A stretch of DNA of 64,000 nucleotides. It comes from Streptomyces sp. HUAS ZL42. GTDB taxonomy: Bacteria > Actinomycetota > Actinomycetes > Streptomycetales > Streptomycetaceae. The notes under the pieces were generated by a model, which was not told the origin of the DNA, did not search any database, and was given only the letters and a program-made list of their open reading frames with translations. The stretch is taken from the NCBI RefSeq assembly GCF_040782645.1, contig NZ_CP160403.1:930001-994000 (forward strand), in the 5' to 3' direction. The first letter of the stretch is position 1. Each line of letters opens with the position of its first letter. A program made the position numbers and the translations under genes. Positions 42,793 through 52,180 of this stretch are shown piece after piece.

Positions 42793-44307
42793 TCACAGTC
42801 GCAGGAGGTCGAACGAGACTTCCCGCCACAGGGCGCGCACGTCGGAGGTGCCGTCGTCGGCCAGGCAATCGCCCGGAACGGCCCAGACGTTCACAGTGGT
42901 GGTGTCGGCGGTGACCGGAGGCCAGCCCGGCTCACCGCAGGCTGCGAAGTCGGCCCATGCGCGAAGCATGCGCCGCGACAGGGCTCGGTCCTGTTCGTCG
43001 GGGGCGCCACCGATGAGGAAGGCGGCGCCGTCGGCGTCCAGGTTGCCGAAGACGAACGGTATGTCCGCGGTATGCCAGGGCCTGGCCTCGCCACTCGGAG
43101 TTACGCGCCGGCGGGCGAAACGGGAGAGATACGCTCGGCCGCCGGCTCTGGCGTGGCACTCGGCAAGCCGACTGCTGTACTCGCCGAATTGCGCGTCGCC
43201 GAAGAGCGCGAGGTAGCGGTCAAGCACCGGAGCATCGGGCATCAGAGCACGGTAGCCGGCGACCAGACGGGAAGGGAGACGGAGGGCCTTGGCGAAATCC
43301 ACGAGTTCCGTCTCCGAAGTGACCTCCCGCACGCCTCCGATCTCGTGCAGGAACCAGCACTCCTCCACGGTGTGGCACACGAGGAGGTCCACGTCACGGG
43401 AGGCGCCGGCGGCCAGCGCGGAAAGGGGATCCACGGGCAGCACGTCACCGTCGACGACGGGCTGGAAGACCACCGGGTCGAATGCCTGAATCTCCGTTAC
43501 GGGGTCGGCGGCGCACTGTCCGGCGACCTTGTCGGAAGCGGCCACCAGTTCCTGCGGCGAGGCGGAGAGCAGTCCGTCGCCGGTCGGCGCCACCCCGGCC
43601 TCGGCCGCGATCCTCGATGCGACCGCCTCAGCGACGTCGACGGTGAAGAAGGCATTGGGCACGCTGTGTGTGATGGCCCTCCGGAACAACCCGTGTGCCT
43701 GCTCCATGGCCATCAGGCAGGCAACCGATCCCGCTCCGGCGGAGTGCCCGGCGACCGTGACGTTGTCGGGATCGCCACCGAACGCGGCAATGTTCTCCCG
43801 AACCCAGCGCAGTGCGGCCGCTTGGTCGAGCAGTCCGCGGTTGTCGGGGAAGCCCGGCACATGGCCGAAGCCCTCGAAGCCGACCCGGTAGTTGCAGCTG
43901 ACCACGACCACCCCGGCAAGGGCGAGCGCGGTGCCGTCGAAGTCGGGCTGGGCGGAGGAGCCGAAGGTGTAGGCGCCGCCGTGGATCCAGCACAGCACCG
44001 GCAGCGGGCCGCCGTCGGGCTGCTGATGCACCCACACATTGAGGGTGAGAATGTCTTCGTCTCCGGGGCGCCACAGCGGCGAACCGGGCAGTTCGGCGGA
44101 CTGAGGCGCGATGGGCCCGAATTCCGTGCAGTCGCGTGATGCGCTCCAGCCCTGAACAGGCCGAGGCTCGCGGAAACGACTGGTGCCGAAGGGCGGAGCA
44201 GCGTACGGAATGCCGAGAACAGCTACCACGCCGCCGGCCGATCGTCTGCCGCGCACATATCCACTCGTCGTCCGGAACTCCGAGCCCGCCCATGACCGGT
44301 CACCCAT
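42793..44307 (-). CDS. Type B carboxylesterase
   Basis: 504 residues from ATG 44307 (a GTG at 44325 would add six). Family motifs are complete: GIPYAAPPFGTSRF, EDILTLNVWVH, oxyanion hole WIHGGAYTFGS (HGG 109-111), nucleophile Ser189 in AGHSAGAGS, later acid in the CHTVEECWFL region and His in RPWHTADIPFVFGN. No signal peptide, so intracellular. Such enzymes hydrolyse aryl and alkyl esters (para-nitrobenzyl-esterase group). Confidence 0.9.
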   Translation of the reverse strand: MGDRSWAGSEFRTTSGYVRGRRSAGGVVAVLGIPYAAPPFGTSRFREPRPVQGWSASRDCTEFGPIAPQSAELPGSPLWRPGDEDILTLNVWVHQQPDGGPLPVLCWIHGGAYTFGSSAQPDFDGTALALAGVVVVSCNYRVGFEGFGHVPGFPDNRGLLDQAAALRWVRENIAAFGGDPDNVTVAGHSAGAGSVACLMAMEQAHGLFRRAITHSVPNAFFTVDVAEAVASRIAAEAGVAPTGDGLLSASPQELVAASDKVAGQCAADPVTEIQAFDPVVFQPVVDGDVLPVDPLSALAAGASRDVDLLVCHTVEECWFLHEIGGVREVTSETELVDFAKALRLPSRLVAGYRALMPDAPVLDRYLALFGDAQFGEYSSRLAECHARAGGRAYLSRFARRRVTPSGEARPWHTADIPFVFGNLDADGAAFLIGGAPDEQDRALSRRMLRAWADFAACGEPGWPPVTADTTTVNVWAVPGDCLADDGTSDVRALWREVSFDLLRL

Positions 44308-44462
44308 GCGCCACCAACCTGCCACAGCTTCTTACGGCTTCGCGAGCGAGTTGTCGGTCCGCACACACGACGAACAAGGACAGACGTCTGGCCCGTCACC
44401 ACGGGGGAAAGCGACGGGCCAGAACACCTCCACCATGCCACACCAGCGCGACAGGCGCCCGG

Positions 44463-44804
44463 ATGTCGGAGTATCGATGCTCCGCAGGCCCTCCTGCTCT
44501 CTCGCAGCGGGTCGTCCCATCGGATCGGAGCGAGATACTGGCCCGACGGCATGCAGAGGTGGCCACCGCCACAGAGCTTTCGGCACGACTGCAGCACGTC
44601 TTCTGGATCGGTGGCGGGAGTGGTGCAGGCAAATGGACGATCGCCCGTCGACTCGCCGACCGCTACGGTTGGCGCGTCTACGCGACCGACGACGTGATGC
44701 GGGATCACGCGGGGCGGACCACCCCCGAGGAGGCACCCCTTCTGCACAGGTTCATGTCCATGGACGTGGACGTGGACGTGGACGAGCGATGGGTGAACCG
44801 GTGA
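44463..44804 (+). pseudogene. Truncated P-loop kinase-like gene with damaged Walker A
   Basis: 113 residues from ATG 44463. HVFWIGGGSGAGKWTIARRL is a P-loop, but the residue after the essential Lys is Trp where Ser/Thr is needed to bind magnesium. DRYGWRVYATDDVMRDHAGR follows the loop as in small kinases. The frame then enters a triplicated GACGTG repeat (Met, then Asp-Val three times, Asp-Glu, then RWVNR) and ends. Intact relatives seem to be about 200 residues. Truncation plus Walker damage indicates a dead gene. Confidence 0.6.
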
Positions 44805-45335
44805 TGCGGACGAGTACACGTCCGCCAACCGTCCGGTCATGCGATAGGCCATGGCGAATCCGCAGCGCCCCGGCTGCGCACCACGGGCGAAGCCGCAGCC
44901 GCCGCCTGCCCTGCAGACCGTACCTGCACAGATCAACTACCCACTGCGCACAGGATGGTGAGCGCGCGGCCGCGTCCTGTTCGGAACCGGGTTCGGGTGA
45001 ATGGCCCTCCCACCCAGGTCGGCCCGCGATCGGGAACGCAATGCACGCAAGTACGTCGGATCGTTGCCGTTCACGCCCTTGTCCGCCCAGTGATCACTGC
45101 GGCACGGTTGGCGCCGATGAGGCGAGGACGCCGCAAGGACATGGCACGACTCCGTCGGCGAACTGAGCGCATGGCTTCGGGGCAGGTCCGGTATGCGTTT
45201 CGGGTCGCCGTCCCTGTCGAGCGTCTTCACCACTGACATCGGCCCCCATCCGCGGGCCGGGAGAACGCGCGCGGCCACAAGCCCTCGTATGACGCGCTCT
45301 CCATATTCCGCGCCACTCCTTGCCGAGGAGTACTC
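44805..45335. other. 530-base region without a supported gene
   Basis: Neither strand shows a convincing coding frame or RNA gene. It holds the leader of the DUF485/symporter operon at its right end (GAGGAG at 45324-45329). Confidence 0.5.
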
Positions 45336-46025
45336 ATGGATTCCCGCACTCGCTTCCCCGATCAAGACCCTCCCGCGGCTGCCGCCCTCTACCTCAGTGC
45401 TCTCGACCACGAACGCCCCTACTCCACTGCCGAGTTGCGCCATGCCGTATCCCGCACCTTCACGGCTGTCACCCAACCGGCCGCGCTCCTTGACCTGTAC
45501 CAACGGTCCGTTCAGGGGGCCCATACCGCCGCCGAGCTGGAAGTTCGCGCCAGACGAAGATCCTGGGCCCTGCACATGGCCCGGCACCTGGCCCTGAACG
45601 ACGACCGGCCCCTTGCCGCGGCCGCGGCGCGGCCGGCCTGGGAAGAGTCGGTCACGGCCTTCTCCGAGCCGCCCCCGCGCATGCACGCGACGTCACCGTC
45701 CGATCAGGCAGGCCCGGGACACTCCCCCGCCACCAGCCGGACCACGACGCTGCGCGAACTGCGTGCCGCACGCCGCCGCCCCGCCGAGGTCGCCGCCGCG
45801 GTTGTCGGCGCCCAGATGGCCGGCGTCGTCGCGGCCAACGAGGCGCCCGGTCTCTTGGCGGTCTCGTGGGCGGGTCCGCTGAACATCGGGCTCACGCTGG
45901 TCCTGGTGCAACTGGTGATCACCGGTTTGGCGGTCCTGTGGCACACGCGGTACGCGCGGAACTCGCTGGACCCCATGGCCGAGCGTCACAGCACATCCTT
46001 CGCCCAGTTGGAGAGCCATCGGTGA
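45336..46025 (+). CDS. DUF485-type small membrane subunit with long N-terminal extension
   Basis: 229 residues. The C-terminal 90 match DUF485 proteins: ANEAPGLLAVSWAGPLNIGL, a clear membrane helix LVLVQLVITGLAVLWHTRYA and NSLDPMAE. These partner sodium/solute symporters of the acetate/pyruvate type. The first 130 residues (AELRHAVSRTFTAVTQPAAL, Pro-rich linker) are a soluble helical extension not usual in the family. ATG 45336 has GAGGAG 6 bases upstream, and the stop overlaps the symporter GTG by four bases. Confidence 0.75.
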   Translation: MDSRTRFPDQDPPAAAALYLSALDHERPYSTAELRHAVSRTFTAVTQPAALLDLYQRSVQGAHTAAELEVRARRRSWALHMARHLALNDDRPLAAAAARPAWEESVTAFSEPPPRMHATSPSDQAGPGHSPATSRTTTLRELRAARRRPAEVAAAVVGAQMAGVVAANEAPGLLAVSWAGPLNIGLTLVLVQLVITGLAVLWHTRYARNSLDPMAERHSTSFAQLESHR

Positions 46026-47626
46026 ACCACGTCCTCGCGCTTTCCGGTCCCGGCGGCGTCTTCCCCGTCCTCGTTGTCTTCGGCCTCTGTGTCGTCCTTA
46101 CGCTGCTTCTCTCGATCGGCTCGATCCTCCCCGAAGAGGACGAGCTGAGCGGGTTCTACCTCGGCCAGCGGCGGCTGTCGTCGGCGATCAACGGGCTGGC
46201 GATCTTCGGTGCTTACATGTCCGCTGCGGGGATGCTGGGCAATCCCGGTCTGATCGCACTCACGGGTTACGACGGCATCGCCTACGTCCTGGCCCCGATG
46301 GTCGCCTGGTCCGTACTGGTGTTGCTGGTCGCCCAGCCGTACCACAGCACCTCACGGTTCACCATCGGCGACTCCCTTGCACTGCGGCTGCACGCCCGGC
46401 CCGCACATCTGGCGGCAGGCATCACGAGCGTGGTCGTCTGTCTGCTGTATCTGACCGCTCAACTCGTCGGCGCCGGGGCGCTGTCGGCGACGGTCCTGGG
46501 TGTCGACGGCGACGGCGCCCAGCGGATCGTCGTCGCCGGCCTCGGTCTGCTGATGGTGCTCTACGTCCTGATCGGCGGTATGCGGGCGGCCACTCTCGTG
46601 CAGACCATCAAAGCCGTGGTTCTCCTCGCCACAGGTCTCCTGGTCGTGCTGATGGTTCTTTCGGAGTTCGGCTGGAGTCCGGGGCGTCTGCTGGATGCGG
46701 CCGTCCGGCGAAGCGGCTTCGGAGGCCCTTTCCTGGAGCCCGGCATTCGTTTCCACGACCGCACCAGCAAGACCGACCAGATCAGCCTGCAACTGGCGTT
46801 CGTCCTCGGAGGGGCCGCCCTGCCGCATGTCCTGATGCGTATCGGAGCGGTCTCCAGCGGGCGCAGAGCCCGCAAGTCCGCGGCCTGGGCGGCGGGCATG
46901 ATCATCGTCTTCACCCTCTTCGAGGTGCTCACGGGCCTGGGCTCCGCAGCGCTGATCGGCACGGAGGCCATCGCCGCGGACGCCGCCTCCGGCAACACGG
47001 CCGTTCTTCTGCTGGCCGAGCACCTGGGCGGTTCGTTCCTGCTGACCGTGGTCTCCTGCGTCGCCTTTGTCACGATCGTGGCCGTCGTCGCCGCTCTCAC
47101 GCTCACCGCGGCGGCCTCCCTGGCCCACGACGTCTACGGTGCGGTGATCATGCGGGGCAGGGCGTCCGAGAAGAGCGAACTCCTGGTGGCACGGCTGGGC
47201 GTGGGGCTGATCGGTGTGATCGCGATCGCGCTGTCGATGCTGGCCCAGCATCTCAACATCGCCTTCCTGGTCAGTCTCGCCTTCGCCATCGCGGCCTCCG
47301 CGATCCTGCCCGCGCTGCTGTTCAACCTGTGGTGGAAGGGCTTCACGACCAGGGGGGCGGTCTGGAGCATGTACGGCGGTCTGCTGGTCGCCGTACTGCT
47401 GACGACGCTGTCTCCGGCGGTCTCGGGGAACCCGGCAGCGCTGCTGCCCGGTAGGGACTTCGCGGTCTTTCCGCTGCGAAATCCCGGACTCCTCTCCATT
47501 CCCGTGGGATTCCTGCTCGGCTGGGCCGGTTCGCGATTCGACCGGCGCCAGCCGGGCGGGGCCGACTACGCGGAGACGGAGCTGCGTGTTCTCACCGGCG
47601 CAGGCACCGGACGTCGCGACGGTTGA
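46022..47626 (+). CDS. Sodium/solute symporter (SSF family, ActP/MctC-like)
   Basis: 534 residues with about 13 membrane helices. SSF features are present: SGFYLGQRRLSSAINGLAIF, GAYMSAAGMLGNPGLIALTG, GDSLALRLHARPAHLA, ALPHVLMRIGAVSSGRRARK and a late ATG-free helical core (AALTLTAAASLAHDVYGAVI). Close relatives carry acetate, propionate or pyruvate with sodium or protons. GTG 46022 overlaps the DUF485 stop (GTGA), as in other actinobacterial monocarboxylate systems. It ends with a short polar tail. Confidence 0.9.
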   Translation: MNHVLALSGPGGVFPVLVVFGLCVVLTLLLSIGSILPEEDELSGFYLGQRRLSSAINGLAIFGAYMSAAGMLGNPGLIALTGYDGIAYVLAPMVAWSVLVLLVAQPYHSTSRFTIGDSLALRLHARPAHLAAGITSVVVCLLYLTAQLVGAGALSATVLGVDGDGAQRIVVAGLGLLMVLYVLIGGMRAATLVQTIKAVVLLATGLLVVLMVLSEFGWSPGRLLDAAVRRSGFGGPFLEPGIRFHDRTSKTDQISLQLAFVLGGAALPHVLMRIGAVSSGRRARKSAAWAAGMIIVFTLFEVLTGLGSAALIGTEAIAADAASGNTAVLLLAEHLGGSFLLTVVSCVAFVTIVAVVAALTLTAAASLAHDVYGAVIMRGRASEKSELLVARLGVGLIGVIAIALSMLAQHLNIAFLVSLAFAIAASAILPALLFNLWWKGFTTRGAVWSMYGGLLVAVLLTTLSPAVSGNPAALLPGRDFAVFPLRNPGLLSIPVGFLLGWAGSRFDRRQPGGADYAETELRVLTGAGTGRRDG

Positions 47627-47716
47627 CCCGGTGGAGTCGAGCACGACTGGCCGGACAAGACGCCCTTTCAGCACATGGCTGTGCCGGGGACCGCCTGAAT
47701 GTCTGCGGCCCGGCCG

Positions 47717-48562
47717 TCACAGAATGTCGGCGAGGCGGTCCACCTGGTTCGGGTCCAGGCCGTAGCAGTAGAGCATGACCTCGTCGGCGCCGAGGCCGGC
47801 GAAGGCGGCGATCACATCTCTGATCCGGGCAGGCGTGGTGAGCATCCCGGCGACCATTCGGTCGGCCATACCGGTGAAGGTGTAGTAGGCGTGCATGGCG
47901 GCCCGGGCGTCGTCGATCACACTGTGCGGGCCGAGCGCGACGTTGGCCTGCGCGACGATGCGGGGTTCGCCGTCGCGGCCGTATTCCTTCCAGAATGTGC
48001 GGACGGTGTCGAACAGGCCGCCTGCCCAGGAGGGCGCGGCGGCTGCGAGGAATCCGTCGCCCCAGCGTGCGACGCGTTCGAGCGCGGCGGGCTTGAAGCC
48101 ACCGAAGAGCACTTCGGGGCCGCCGGGCCGGGCCGGTGCCGGCCCGATGGGGCCGGCACCGGCACCGTAAGGTTCGCCGGACCACAGGCGGCGCATCACC
48201 GCCATCTGCTCATCCAGACGCCGCCCTCGAGTGCGTTTGTCGGTGCCCGTGACGAGGTGGTCGTCGTCGCGCCCGCCGATGCCCAGGCCGAGGACCAGGC
48301 GGCCACCCGTCATCCGATCCACGGTGGCGGCCTGCTTGGCGAGCAGGGTGGTGTCGCGCAGCGGAGCGAGCAACACCTCGGTCTGGACCCGGATCCGGGA
48401 GGTGGCGCCCGCGAGAACGGCGAGGGCGACCAGGGGTTCGGGGTTGTCGTACACGAGCCGGTCGAGCAGACCGAGCGTGCTGAAGGGCCCGGCGTCGGCG
48501 CGCTGGGCCCAGGTGAGCAGGGTGGCAGGGTCGCCGATGGGCAGACCGATACCGACGTTCAT
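47717..48562 (-). CDS. Luciferase-like monooxygenase (probably F420- or FMN-dependent)
   Basis: 281 residues from ATG 48562 (GGAGG 8 bases upstream). TIM-barrel flavin enzyme: VGIGLPIGDPATLLTWAQRA, AGATSRIRVQTEVLLAPLRD, LLAKQAATVDRMTGGRLVLG, LGIGGRDDDHLVTG and GGFKPAALERVARWGDGFLA. All are standard positions of the bacterial luciferase family. Actinobacterial members commonly use F420. The substrate is unknown and neighbours give no clue. Confidence 0.88.
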   Translation of the reverse strand: MNVGIGLPIGDPATLLTWAQRADAGPFSTLGLLDRLVYDNPEPLVALAVLAGATSRIRVQTEVLLAPLRDTTLLAKQAATVDRMTGGRLVLGLGIGGRDDDHLVTGTDKRTRGRRLDEQMAVMRRLWSGEPYGAGAGPIGPAPARPGGPEVLFGGFKPAALERVARWGDGFLAAAAPSWAGGLFDTVRTFWKEYGRDGEPRIVAQANVALGPHSVIDDARAAMHAYYTFTGMADRMVAGMLTTPARIRDVIAAFAGLGADEVMLYCYGLDPNQVDRLADIL

Positions 48563-48889
48563 GAAGGAGACCTCCGAATGGAAGGGTCGGCAAAACTGCT
48601 GCCGCCCCTCCGGCACCTCAGTGAGGTGGGACGCTTCCGTTCTGCGGCGTGCATCTGGGGAAGGTCGCATCGAAGTGATCTCACCGTAGGGCGAGGCGGC
48701 TTCGTGAACAAACCCTTTTCTGGGCCGCCTCTGACTCCCGCTCACCAGGGCCACCCCTCACGGCGGCCCGTACGTGCCTCGGCGGAGGCGGCGTCTTGGC
48801 GGGGCGCCTTCCCAACCGCTCCGGGGCACACTCGCACGGATCGTCACCACCTCGATGCGCAGCGTGGTCGCGGGTGGTTCACTGTCGGC
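48563..48889. other. 327-base divergent intergenic region
   Basis: Leader DNA between the luciferase-like and DUF2278 genes. No gene or clear operator found. Confidence 0.5.
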
Positions 48890-49561
48890 ATGCCCTTTGA
48901 ACACTACGGCGTGCTCTCGGGAACCCTGTACCGGCACTATCGCGACCGGCCGGACAACCAGGGCCGCTGGTTCCACGTCAACGTGGAGGTGGATGCGCCG
49001 GATGGGCGCTACCACTGTGCCGTCGACGTCGACAGCCACAAGTCCAACGTGGGTGTGCAGTGGAAGGCGTTCACCCTGGACACCATCGATCTCGGGCCGG
49101 TCCATGCCTTTGCCCCCGGCTACCACGACCTCGCGTCCACGCCGGACTCCGGAGCCCTGGACTATCTGCGCCATCCGGCACTGGTGGACCGGTCCGGCGT
49201 CCTGTTCCAGCGCAGGCCACCCTCCTGGCTGCAGGACCTCCTCGACCTGGTCGGCTCGCGGCCGTGGCAGGCGGGCTCCAATGCCGACGCCGCCACCGCG
49301 TTGGAGGCGATCCTGGTAGCCGGGCAGCGCATCCTCGTCTTCGGCGAGCCGTTCGACAACGATCCCGAGGGGGACCTCGGGATGCACAACGTCCACCAGA
49401 ACCAAGGCGACCCGGCCGGTTCCCAGTGGTGGGCGGAGAACGGGATCTGGCAGGACGGCGCGACGCTGACCCAGCGCTCCGACGGCCGGTACGACGTCTT
49501 CCTGAACAAGTTCTCCAGCCAGGCGGGCCACACGGACAGCGCGGGCCACCCCGTCGCGTGA
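48890..49561 (+). CDS. DUF2278/YukJ-family protein
   Basis: 223 residues resembling Bacillus YukJ-type DUF2278 proteins: EHYGVLSGTLYRHYRDRPDN, GRYHCAVDVDSHKSNVGVQW, ILVFGEPFDNDPEGDLGMHN, VHQNQGDPAGSQWWAENGIW and DGRYDVFLNKFSSQA. These motifs run in family order and length is normal. YukJ occurs near type VII secretion genes in Bacillus, but none is seen here and its biochemical function is unknown. ATG 48890 has no strong ribosome site. The gene is convergent with the P450 gene (stops 10 bases apart). Confidence 0.8.
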   Translation: MPFEHYGVLSGTLYRHYRDRPDNQGRWFHVNVEVDAPDGRYHCAVDVDSHKSNVGVQWKAFTLDTIDLGPVHAFAPGYHDLASTPDSGALDYLRHPALVDRSGVLFQRRPPSWLQDLLDLVGSRPWQAGSNADAATALEAILVAGQRILVFGEPFDNDPEGDLGMHNVHQNQGDPAGSQWWAENGIWQDGATLTQRSDGRYDVFLNKFSSQAGHTDSAGHPVA

Positions 49562-49570
49562 ACACCGCGG

Positions 49571-50938
49571 TCAGTGGTGGGTCCCGTGGCGTCGTTCCAG
49601 TCGCAACAGCGGGCTGTTGGGGACCAGACTTATTCGGATGCGTGGTCTGATCGGGCGGTGCGAGACGGGCTTCATCTTCCAGCCGGCGGCGATAGTTGAC
49701 AGGGCGAGGGTGGCCTCGGTGAGGGCAAAGGTGTCGCCCATGCATTTGCGGGCGCCTTCGCTGAAGGGAATGTAGGTACCGCGAGCAGGGCGCGGTCGCC
49801 CAGCCCACCTGTCCGGATCGAACCGTTCCGGCTCGGGGTGGGCGCCGGGCTGGTGATGGACCATGTACGGGCTGTAGACGATGGTCCGGCCGGCGGGGAT
49901 ACGGCAACCGCCCAAGGTGGTGTCGGTGGTGGCGGCCCGGGTGAAGACCCAGCCGATCGGATACTTGCGCAGGGTTTCGTCGATGATCTGCCGGGTGTAC
50001 GCCAGCCGGGGCAGATCGTCGGCTGTTGCGGCCCGGGCGCCCAGCACCGTGTCGACCTCGGTGTGCAGCCGCTGCTCGACATCGGGGTGACCGGCCAGGA
50101 TGTGAAAGACCCACGCCAGCAGATTCGCGCTGGTCTCTGCCCCAGCGATGTAAAGGGTGGTGATCTGGTCGACGAGTTCGTCGTCGCTCAGAGCCGAGCC
50201 GTCCTCGTCGCGGGCGGCCAGCAACGCGGACAGCGCATCACCGCGGTCGGTACCGGCCTGTCGGCGGTCGGCGATGATGCGTGCGCTGAGCGCGCGCACA
50301 CGCCTGCTCGCCTGCGCGAAACGTCGTTTGCTGCGCAGCGGAATCCAGTCCAGCGCCACCGGAGTGAGCATCCGCGGAATCATCAATGACATCAACTCGT
50401 CGACACTGTCGATGAATTCGCTGGTCGTGGTGTCGGACTCGCGGGTGGAGAACAAGCACTGGGTCAGGACTCGGGAGGTCAGCCGCGCCATCGCGCGGCG
50501 TACGTCGAGGATGTGCCCGTCGGCCCAGTCGGCTGTCTCCCTCACTGTCTGTTCGACCATCACCTCCGCATAGCCGGGAAACCGTGCGGGATGGAAGGCC
50601 GGCTGCACAAGGCGCCGCTGTCGGCGGTGATCGGCGCGCGGGCACGTCCCTACGCCGTTTCCGGTGAACGCACGCACCCGCTCGAAGAACGGGCCTCCTT
50701 TGTCGAAGTCCTTGTCGCTGAGCAGCATTTGGTGCACCAGCTCCGGATGGCACACCACACTCACCCGCATCGCGCCGATCGTGATGTCGACGATGTCTCC
50801 GTGGGCCGGCAGACCGGTCAAGAAGCCCAGCGGGTCCCGCATGAGTCGCGGCGCGTGCCCCAGCAACGGCCATGCGCCGGGGGCGGTCACCGCGGTGTAG
50901 GCGGTCGCGGTATCCGGCACGTCGGACGAGGCGGCCAC
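49571..50938 (-). CDS. Cytochrome P450, terpene-tailoring type
   Basis: 455 residues from GTG 50938 (GGAGG 5 bases upstream). Oxygen-activation motif AGAETS (265-270), ExxR as ETLR (321-324), PERF-like EPERFDPDRW and haem loop FSEGARKCMG with Cys399. All catalytic features are intact. The C-terminal part (GDTFALTEATLALSTIAAGW) resembles pentalenene-oxidising P450s. It lies 93 bases downstream of a terpene synthase on the same strand, so it very likely oxidises that synthase's product. Partner ferredoxin genes are not present in the window. Confidence 0.9.
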   Translation of the reverse strand: MAASSDVPDTATAYTAVTAPGAWPLLGHAPRLMRDPLGFLTGLPAHGDIVDITIGAMRVSVVCHPELVHQMLLSDKDFDKGGPFFERVRAFTGNGVGTCPRADHRRQRRLVQPAFHPARFPGYAEVMVEQTVRETADWADGHILDVRRAMARLTSRVLTQCLFSTRESDTTTSEFIDSVDELMSLMIPRMLTPVALDWIPLRSKRRFAQASRRVRALSARIIADRRQAGTDRGDALSALLAARDEDGSALSDDELVDQITTLYIAGAETSANLLAWVFHILAGHPDVEQRLHTEVDTVLGARAATADDLPRLAYTRQIIDETLRKYPIGWVFTRAATTDTTLGGCRIPAGRTIVYSPYMVHHQPGAHPEPERFDPDRWAGRPRPARGTYIPFSEGARKCMGDTFALTEATLALSTIAAGWKMKPVSHRPIRPRIRISLVPNSPLLRLERRHGTHH

Positions 50939-51031
50939 GGTTTCCTCCAGTAGGCGTCTTTGGTGCTGGGAGCATGGGGCACTTGCGGTGCCGGTCGGCC
51001 GCCGGGCGGCGGGGACCACCTCCGACCGGGT

Positions 51032-52180
51032 TCAAAAGAGGTTCTGATCGGCTGGGTGGCACACGACCCGGCCGCCTGTGAACTCCCCGTTGAAGTCGTT
51101 TCCGTGGTAGCGAGGGTTGATCATCAGGAAGCGGAGGTTCCCGGCCTGGATGGACTCCAGCGCCCGGCAGTACTCGCGTACGGCGGGAGAGGCGCCCTCG
51201 GTGAACCAGGCGTCGCGGACCCGCAGATACTCGGCCTGCTGGTCATGGATCATGCCGACGGTGTAGTTGACGGCCTGTTGCCAGGTGTGTCCGTGGCCGA
51301 ACCTCAGGACCGGGATCACGTTGAGCTGCCGCCGCAGGTGGTCGCGCCGGTAGGTGACTTCCTTGCGGAAGGAGTACAGGTCGTTGGCGAGCCCGCAGTG
51401 GAGGCTGATGGCGAGCCGCATCTGTTCCATGCGCGGATCGGTGATTTCATGCGGTGCCAGCGGGGTGGTCGTTTGGTCCAGGGCTCCGGCCATGAAGACC
51501 TGGATGGAATACGAATGGTCCCGCCAGGCCAGGTAGTCCGCGAGGCTGATGGTGGCGGCGGTGTCCGGGGTGTCGAAGCCGGCCTCCTCGCGAACGAAAG
51601 AACGAGTCATCTGCGCCATTGCCCGGCAGAACAGGTCACGGGCTGCCGGGGACATCAACTGCGTCAGCTCCAGGGTGACGAGTGCAGTGGCCTGGACCGC
51701 CTCGGAGAGCCCGAGCTCGGTGATGGCCTGGGCCGGGTCGGCGGAGTCGGTGATGATGTCCAGACAGTGCAGCAGTTCCTGCCAGGGTGCGGACCGTTCC
51801 TGGGCTGTGGCCCGGTCGCGGGTCATGCGCCGTTCGTTGATGTCGTCGATCATGACCCACGCCATGATCTTCCGATTCCATGCCGTCAAGGTGGTCCGGT
51901 CGATACGTGGGTAGACCAGCGGCCCCCACATGTGCAGCAGGGAGTTACGGATGTGCTGCCACCAGCCGGTCACGTGGGGATAATCGGCGAACGTGTCCTG
52001 CAGCCATCCGTACAGATCTTGTTCCAGGTCCTGGTCACAGTGCGGGTTGAGTTCCCAGGCGAAGGCCGAGGTGACGGCGGGTAAGTTGTAGGAGATCACG
52101 TCGGTGGTCGTGTCGGTCGCCGCGCCCCTTGCCAGGGGTGAGCGGGGCCGGGGCAGTGACCGCGGGACGATGTCGGGCAT
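51032..52180 (-). CDS. Class I terpene synthase (probable sesquiterpene cyclase)
   Basis: 382 residues from ATG 52180 (CGGAG 6 bases upstream). Magnesium-binding motifs are the aspartate-rich MIDDINE (DD at 112-113) and the NSE triad NDLYSFRKE (266-274). Arg and Tyr residues near the C-terminus (RFLMINPRYHGNDF) match the usual RY-type effector region. It would ionise a prenyl diphosphate, most likely farnesyl diphosphate, and cyclise it. With the adjacent P450 it makes a two-gene terpenoid cluster. The product cannot be predicted by eye. Confidence 0.9.
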   Translation of the reverse strand: MPDIVPRSLPRPRSPLARGAATDTTTDVISYNLPAVTSAFAWELNPHCDQDLEQDLYGWLQDTFADYPHVTGWWQHIRNSLLHMWGPLVYPRIDRTTLTAWNRKIMAWVMIDDINERRMTRDRATAQERSAPWQELLHCLDIITDSADPAQAITELGLSEAVQATALVTLELTQLMSPAARDLFCRAMAQMTRSFVREEAGFDTPDTAATISLADYLAWRDHSYSIQVFMAGALDQTTTPLAPHEITDPRMEQMRLAISLHCGLANDLYSFRKEVTYRRDHLRRQLNVIPVLRFGHGHTWQQAVNYTVGMIHDQQAEYLRVRDAWFTEGASPAVREYCRALESIQAGNLRFLMINPRYHGNDFNGEFTGGRVVCHPADQNLF

